From: an uncultured Blautia sp.
GTDB lineage: Bacteria > Bacillota > Clostridia > Lachnospirales > Lachnospiraceae
DNA length: 19,365 bases
Direction of reading: 5' to 3'
Assembly (NCBI GenBank): GCA_934371915.1
Contig: CAKROE010000045.1
Span: 1-19,365 of the forward strand
The notes under the pieces: model-generated
Seen by the model: the letters and a program-made list of their open reading frames with translations, nothing else
The model's database searches: none
What the model was told of the DNA's origin: nothing
Part shown: positions 15,695-19,365 of the stretch, one piece after another
Numbering within the stretch: position 1 is the first letter of the stretch
Layout of the letters: each line of letters opens with the position of its first letter
Made by a program: the position numbers and the translations under genes

Positions 15695-17562
15695 GTATTG
15701 TGAGTAAAGAAGATCTGCTCAATAAGCAGGCTGAAGCAAAAAATACCCTGGAATCCTTTACCTGTCGTGTGCTTGTCTGTTCCGGTACAGGTTGCATTGC
15801 TTCCGGTGCGCAGAAGATTTACGACGAAATGATGAAATTATGTGAGAATCTGGATTGGGTAAGTGTGGAGATGCAGAAAGATGTTCCACATGTTGGTGTT
15901 GTTAAGACCGGATGTCAGGGACTTTGTGAACTTGGACCTCTTATGAAAATCGAACCTTATGATTATCAGTATGTACATGTACAGGTAGAAGATTGTAAGG
16001 AAATCGTAGAGCGTACCATTATGGAAGGCCAACCGGTAAGCAGATTGTTTTATCGTGATCATGACACCGTCTGTCCACATCCATCGGATATTCCTTTCCT
16101 GAATCAGCAGACAAGAATCGTTCTTGAAAACTGTGGAAATATCGATGCAGAATCTATTGATGAATATATTGCAGCCGGCGGATTTCAGGCTATGGCAAAA
16201 GCTTTCTTTGACATGTCTCCGCAGGAGGTTATCGATGAAGTAACGAAATCCGGACTTCGCGGACGTGGCGGAGCTGGTTTCCCGGCCGGTAAGAAATGGT
16301 CGCAGGTAGCCCGTCAGAAAGAAAAAGTCCGTTACGTTGTATGTAACGGTGATGAGGGTGACCCGGGCGCATTTATGGATGGCTCCGTAATGGAAGGTGA
16401 TCCATACAAAATGATCGAAGGTATGGTCATTGCTGCTTATGCAGTAGGCGCCGAGAACGGATATATTTACGTACGTGCAGAATATCCGCTTTCCGTAAAA
16501 CGTCTCCGCATGGCTATCGAGCAGGCGGAAGCGTATGGCCTCCTTGGTGACAATATCCTTGGTTCCGGTATAAATTTCCACTTACATATCAATCGTGGAG
16601 CCGGCGCGTTTGTCTGTGGTGAAGGTTCTGCCCTTACCGCATCCATCGAAGGAAATCGTGGTATGCCGCGTGTAAAACCACCGCGTACCGTAGAAAAAGG
16701 ACTCTGGGAAAAACCAACAGTTCTTAATAACGTAGAGACATATGCAAATGTTCCGAAGATCATTCTTCAGGGTGCTGACTGGTTCCGTACCATCGGCACA
16801 GAAGGAAGCCCGGGAACAAAGACCTTCTCCCTGACCGGTGCAATCGAAAACACAGGTCTTATCGAAGTTCCGATGGGAACAAGCCTTCGTCATATCATTT
16901 ATGATATCGGTGGAGGATTAAAGAGTGGAGCAGCTTTTAAGGGTGTACAGATCGGTGGCCCTTCCGGTGGATGTCTGATTGAAGACCAGATCGACCGTCC
17001 ACTTGATTTTGACTCTGTAAAATCACTGGATGCGATCATGGGTTCCGGTGGTCTGGTAGTAATGGACGAAAACACCTGTATGGTAGAAGTTGCCAGATTC
17101 TTTATGAACTTTACACAGCGTGAAAGCTGCGGCAAATGTGTTCCATGTCGTGAGGGAACCAAACGTATGCTGGAGATCCTCGAAAGAATCGTAGAAGGAA
17201 AGGGCGAAATGTCCGACCTTGATGAACTGGAAGAACTTGCAACTATGGTTCAGAGCATGGCTCTCTGTGGACTTGGAAAGAGTGCACCGCTTCCGGTTAT
17301 CAGTACTCTGAAACGCTTCCGCGATGAATACGAAGAACATATTCGTGACAAGAAATGCCGTGCAAAAGTCTGCACCGCACTTCGTCAGTTCCATATCAAT
17401 CCGGAATTTTGTATCGGCTGCGGCAAATGTGCAAAGAACTGTCCGGCAGCGGCTATTTCCGGAAAGATCAAACATCCGTATCATATTGACAATGAGCTTT
17501 GTATCAAGTGCGGTACCTGTAAAGATAACTGTAACTTTGATGCAATTTATGTGGAAGCATAG
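15691..17562 (+). CDS. hydB: Electron-bifurcating [FeFe] hydrogenase, NuoF-like flavin subunit
   Basis: HydB holds the FMN and NAD site where bifurcation is thought to occur. Domain order in 623 residues is as follows. First is an N-terminal thioredoxin-like [2Fe-2S] domain (C30, C35, C75, C79: VCSGTGC and CQGLCELGP). Next is the NuoF core with GRGGAGFPAGKKW (191-203) for NADH and NGDEGDPGAFMD (219-230) for FMN. An SLBB region follows, then the [4Fe-4S] motif ESCGKCVPC (C480, C483, C486) with C526. The C-terminus carries two [4Fe-4S] clusters of ferredoxin type starting at C574 (CIGCGKCAKNCP) and C604 (CIKCGTCKDNC). This architecture equals that of HydB in trimeric or tetrameric bifurcating hydrogenases rather than complex I NuoF. 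It starts inside the hydC stop codon, and hydA begins 15 bases after its end. Confidence 0.96.
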   Translation: MSIVSKEDLLNKQAEAKNTLESFTCRVLVCSGTGCIASGAQKIYDEMMKLCENLDWVSVEMQKDVPHVGVVKTGCQGLCELGPLMKIEPYDYQYVHVQVEDCKEIVERTIMEGQPVSRLFYRDHDTVCPHPSDIPFLNQQTRIVLENCGNIDAESIDEYIAAGGFQAMAKAFFDMSPQEVIDEVTKSGLRGRGGAGFPAGKKWSQVARQKEKVRYVVCNGDEGDPGAFMDGSVMEGDPYKMIEGMVIAAYAVGAENGYIYVRAEYPLSVKRLRMAIEQAEAYGLLGDNILGSGINFHLHINRGAGAFVCGEGSALTASIEGNRGMPRVKPPRTVEKGLWEKPTVLNNVETYANVPKIILQGADWFRTIGTEGSPGTKTFSLTGAIENTGLIEVPMGTSLRHIIYDIGGGLKSGAAFKGVQIGGPSGGCLIEDQIDRPLDFDSVKSLDAIMGSGGLVVMDENTCMVEVARFFMNFTQRESCGKCVPCREGTKRMLEILERIVEGKGEMSDLDELEELATMVQSMALCGLGKSAPLPVISTLKRFRDEYEEHIRDKKCRAKVCTALRQFHINPEFCIGCGKCAKNCPAAAISGKIKHPYHIDNELCIKCGTCKDNCNFDAIYVEA

Positions 17563-17577
17563 GAAGGGGGCTGACTT

Positions 17578-19266
17578 ATGGGTACAATGACAATTGACGG
17601 TAGAAAAGTGGAATTTACCGATGAAAAAAATATCCTTACCGTGATCCGTAATGCAGGCATCAACATTCCGACACTGTGCTATCATTCAGAGATTTCCACA
17701 TTCGGAGCCTGTCGTTTATGTACGGTTGAAGATGACAGAGGCAAAACATTTGCGTCCTGTTCAGAACAGCCGAGAGACGGAATGGTAATCTATACCAACA
17801 CCGGAAGACTGAGAAATTATCGTAAACTGATCGTGGAGCTTCTTCTTGCAGCACATTGCCGTGACTGTACAACCTGTATCAAGAGCGGCGAATGTGTGCT
17901 TCAGGAACTTGCACATCGTCTCGGAGTAAGAAACATCCGATTTGAAAATACAAGAGAACAGCATGAACTGGATTTCAGTTCGCCATCTATCGTGCGTGAT
18001 CCGAATAAATGTATCCTTTGCGGCAACTGTGTACGTGCCTGCGAAGAGATTCAGGGAATCGGCGCACTTGGATTTGCATTCCGTGGAACAGAAGCTATGG
18101 TTATGCCGGCATTCAACAAAAAAATTGCAGAGACACAGTGTGTAAACTGTGGTCAGTGCCGTGTATTCTGTCCGACCGGTGCGATTTCCATTCATACCAA
18201 TTCTGACAAAGTATGGAAAGCTCTGGCAGATCCGGAAATCCGTGTGGTTGCACAGATCGCTCCGGCAGTTCGTGTAGCTGTTGGTGATCATTACGGCCTT
18301 CAGAAGGGCAGAAGTGTGATGGGCAAAATCGTCAATGCACTGCACCGTATGGGCTTTGATGAAGTTTATGATACAAGCTTCAGTGCTGACCTTACTATTA
18401 TGGAAGAATCAGCGGAGTTCCTGGATCGAATTGAAAAAGGAGAAAAACTTCCTCTTCTGACATCCTGTTGTCCAGCATGGGTAAAATTCATCACTGATCA
18501 GTATCAGGAATTTATTCCGAATCTTTCTACCTGCAGATCCCCACAGGGAATGTTGTCGGCAGTCATCAAAGAATATTTCCGTGATCCGGAACATGCAGCA
18601 GGAAAGAAGACCATTATGGTTTCCGTTATGCCATGTACTGCAAAGAAAGCAGAAGCAGTTCGTCCGAACAGCTATACACATGGAGAGAAAGATACGGATA
18701 TCGTCATTACGACTACAGAACTGATTCGTATGATCGATAACTTTGGTCTTGACTTTGCGTCTCTTGATCCGGAGGCATGTGATATGCCATTTGGATTTGG
18801 TTCCGGCGGTGGTGTGATCTTTGGTGTTACCGGTGGTGTTACCGAGGCAGTTCTCCGTCGTCTGAATCCGGATCATTCCAAGGAAACCATGAATGAAATC
18901 GCAGAGTGCGGTGTCCGTGGAGAAGAAGGAATCAAAGAATTTACAGTTCCGTATAAAGGAATTGATGTAAAAGTCTGCGTTGCCAGCGGTCTTGCAAATG
19001 CAAGAACTGTTATGGAACGTGTAAAGAACGGCGAGGCTGAATATCATCTGATTGAGATCATGGCATGTCGTCGTGGATGTATCATGGGTGGCGGTCAGCC
19101 GACCAGATCAGGTGACAGAACCAAAGCGGCAAGAGCCAAAGGTCTGTATAATGCAGATAATACCATGATCATCAAGAAGTCCGATGAGAACCCGCTTGTA
19201 CAGGAACTGTATGCCGGATTGCTCAAAGGCAAGGAGCATGAACTGCTTCATAATGAGTTTTATTGA
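17578..19266 (+). CDS. hydA: Electron-bifurcating [FeFe] hydrogenase, catalytic subunit
   Basis: HydA is the H2-activating subunit. The N-terminal [2Fe-2S] domain uses C34, C45, C48 and C61. A His-ligated [4Fe-4S] motif follows (H93-x3-C97-x2-C100-x5-C106), then two ferredoxin clusters (C145-C155 CILCGNCVRAC; C188-C198 CVNCGQCRVFC). The H-cluster domain has TSCCPAW (C297, C298), MPCTAKK (C353) and IMACRRGCIMGGGQP (C497, C501). All expected ligands are present. The third loop has RR where PG is usual between the two cysteines. The 562-residue length is shorter than Thermotoga HydA (about 645), as expected for a form lacking the extra C-terminal [2Fe-2S] domain. The start follows GGAAGGGGG. No hydD-like gene follows within the window. 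Confidence 0.95.
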   Translation: MGTMTIDGRKVEFTDEKNILTVIRNAGINIPTLCYHSEISTFGACRLCTVEDDRGKTFASCSEQPRDGMVIYTNTGRLRNYRKLIVELLLAAHCRDCTTCIKSGECVLQELAHRLGVRNIRFENTREQHELDFSSPSIVRDPNKCILCGNCVRACEEIQGIGALGFAFRGTEAMVMPAFNKKIAETQCVNCGQCRVFCPTGAISIHTNSDKVWKALADPEIRVVAQIAPAVRVAVGDHYGLQKGRSVMGKIVNALHRMGFDEVYDTSFSADLTIMEESAEFLDRIEKGEKLPLLTSCCPAWVKFITDQYQEFIPNLSTCRSPQGMLSAVIKEYFRDPEHAAGKKTIMVSVMPCTAKKAEAVRPNSYTHGEKDTDIVITTTELIRMIDNFGLDFASLDPEACDMPFGFGSGGGVIFGVTGGVTEAVLRRLNPDHSKETMNEIAECGVRGEEGIKEFTVPYKGIDVKVCVASGLANARTVMERVKNGEAEYHLIEIMACRRGCIMGGGQPTRSGDRTKAARAKGLYNADNTMIIKKSDENPLVQELYAGLLKGKEHELLHNEFY

Positions 19267-19296
19267 TTTGTAATTTGAGGGTATGATGAGAGTAAT

Positions 19297-19365
19297 GTGA
19301 TATAACACCGAGGTGAGGGGATATCACTGAGGTGTAGTGAGAAGAGCTGACACGGGATCTGTCCC
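19297..19365. repeat. Inverted repeat and REP-like sequence after hydA
   Basis: GTGATAT (19297-19303) pairs with ATATCAC (19321-19327). Related blocks CCGAGGTGAG (19308-19317) and CTGAGGTGTAG (19327-19337) are repeated. The window ends in TGACACGGGATCTGTCCC (19348-19365), where GGGA-TCTG-TCCC can form a hairpin. This last sequence looks like a dispersed repetitive extragenic palindrome, but that cannot be shown from one copy. No T-run is seen, so a terminator for hydCBA is not evident before the window edge. Confidence 0.45.

Overview
The window reads as chromosomal DNA of a strictly anaerobic, gut-type acetogen. A Blautia-like member of the Lachnospiraceae is my best guess. It rests on the Wood-Ljungdahl gene set, moderate-GC Firmicutes codon use, AGGAGG-type ribosome binding sites and AT-rich promoters. 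The genus is an inference. Most of the window is the methyl branch and carbonyl-branch partners of the Wood-Ljungdahl pathway, followed by two [FeFe] hydrogenase loci.

Layout. Positions 1-1983 hold the 3' part of acsB (acetyl-CoA synthase), cut by the window edge. Next is a 367-base gap packed with RNA-like hairpins, ending in a strong promoter (TTGTCA-N17-TATAAT) for acsD, acsC (corrinoid iron-sulfur protein) and acsE (methyltransferase). After a terminator-like hairpin come acsV (reductive activator of the corrinoid protein), a DUF3786 gene and fhs (formate-THF ligase). An 817-base non-coding stretch separates fhs from fchA (cyclohydrolase) and folD (methylene-THF dehydrogenase). A secreted glucosaminidase overlaps the folD stop codon by four bases. 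A bidirectional terminator closes this half. A monomeric [FeFe] hydrogenase lies on the minus strand, divergent from hydC-hydB-hydA, a bifurcating-type NAD/ferredoxin [FeFe] hydrogenase that fills the rest of the window.

How it works together. HydABC, and perhaps the monomeric enzyme, exchange electrons between H2, ferredoxin and NAD. Fhs, FchA and FolD carry formate to methylene-THF. The methylene-THF reductase is not in the window. AcsE moves the methyl group of methyl-THF to the AcsCD cobalt, AcsV repairs oxidised cobalt, and AcsB joins methyl, CO and CoA. The CODH subunit (acsA) is not in the window.

Most unusual parts. (1) The fhs-fchA gap holds a tandem array with an exact 53-base period whose units form hairpins. 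It is flanked by two diverged inverted copies of a GC-rich hairpin sharing one core, and followed by six short palindromes in the fchA leader. (2) FolD has lost two of the residues needed for cyclohydrolase activity, matching the separate fchA. (3) The acsB-acsD gap contains a repeated motif set in two different predicted RNA structures. (4) The H-cluster loop of HydA reads CRRGC where CPGGC is usual.
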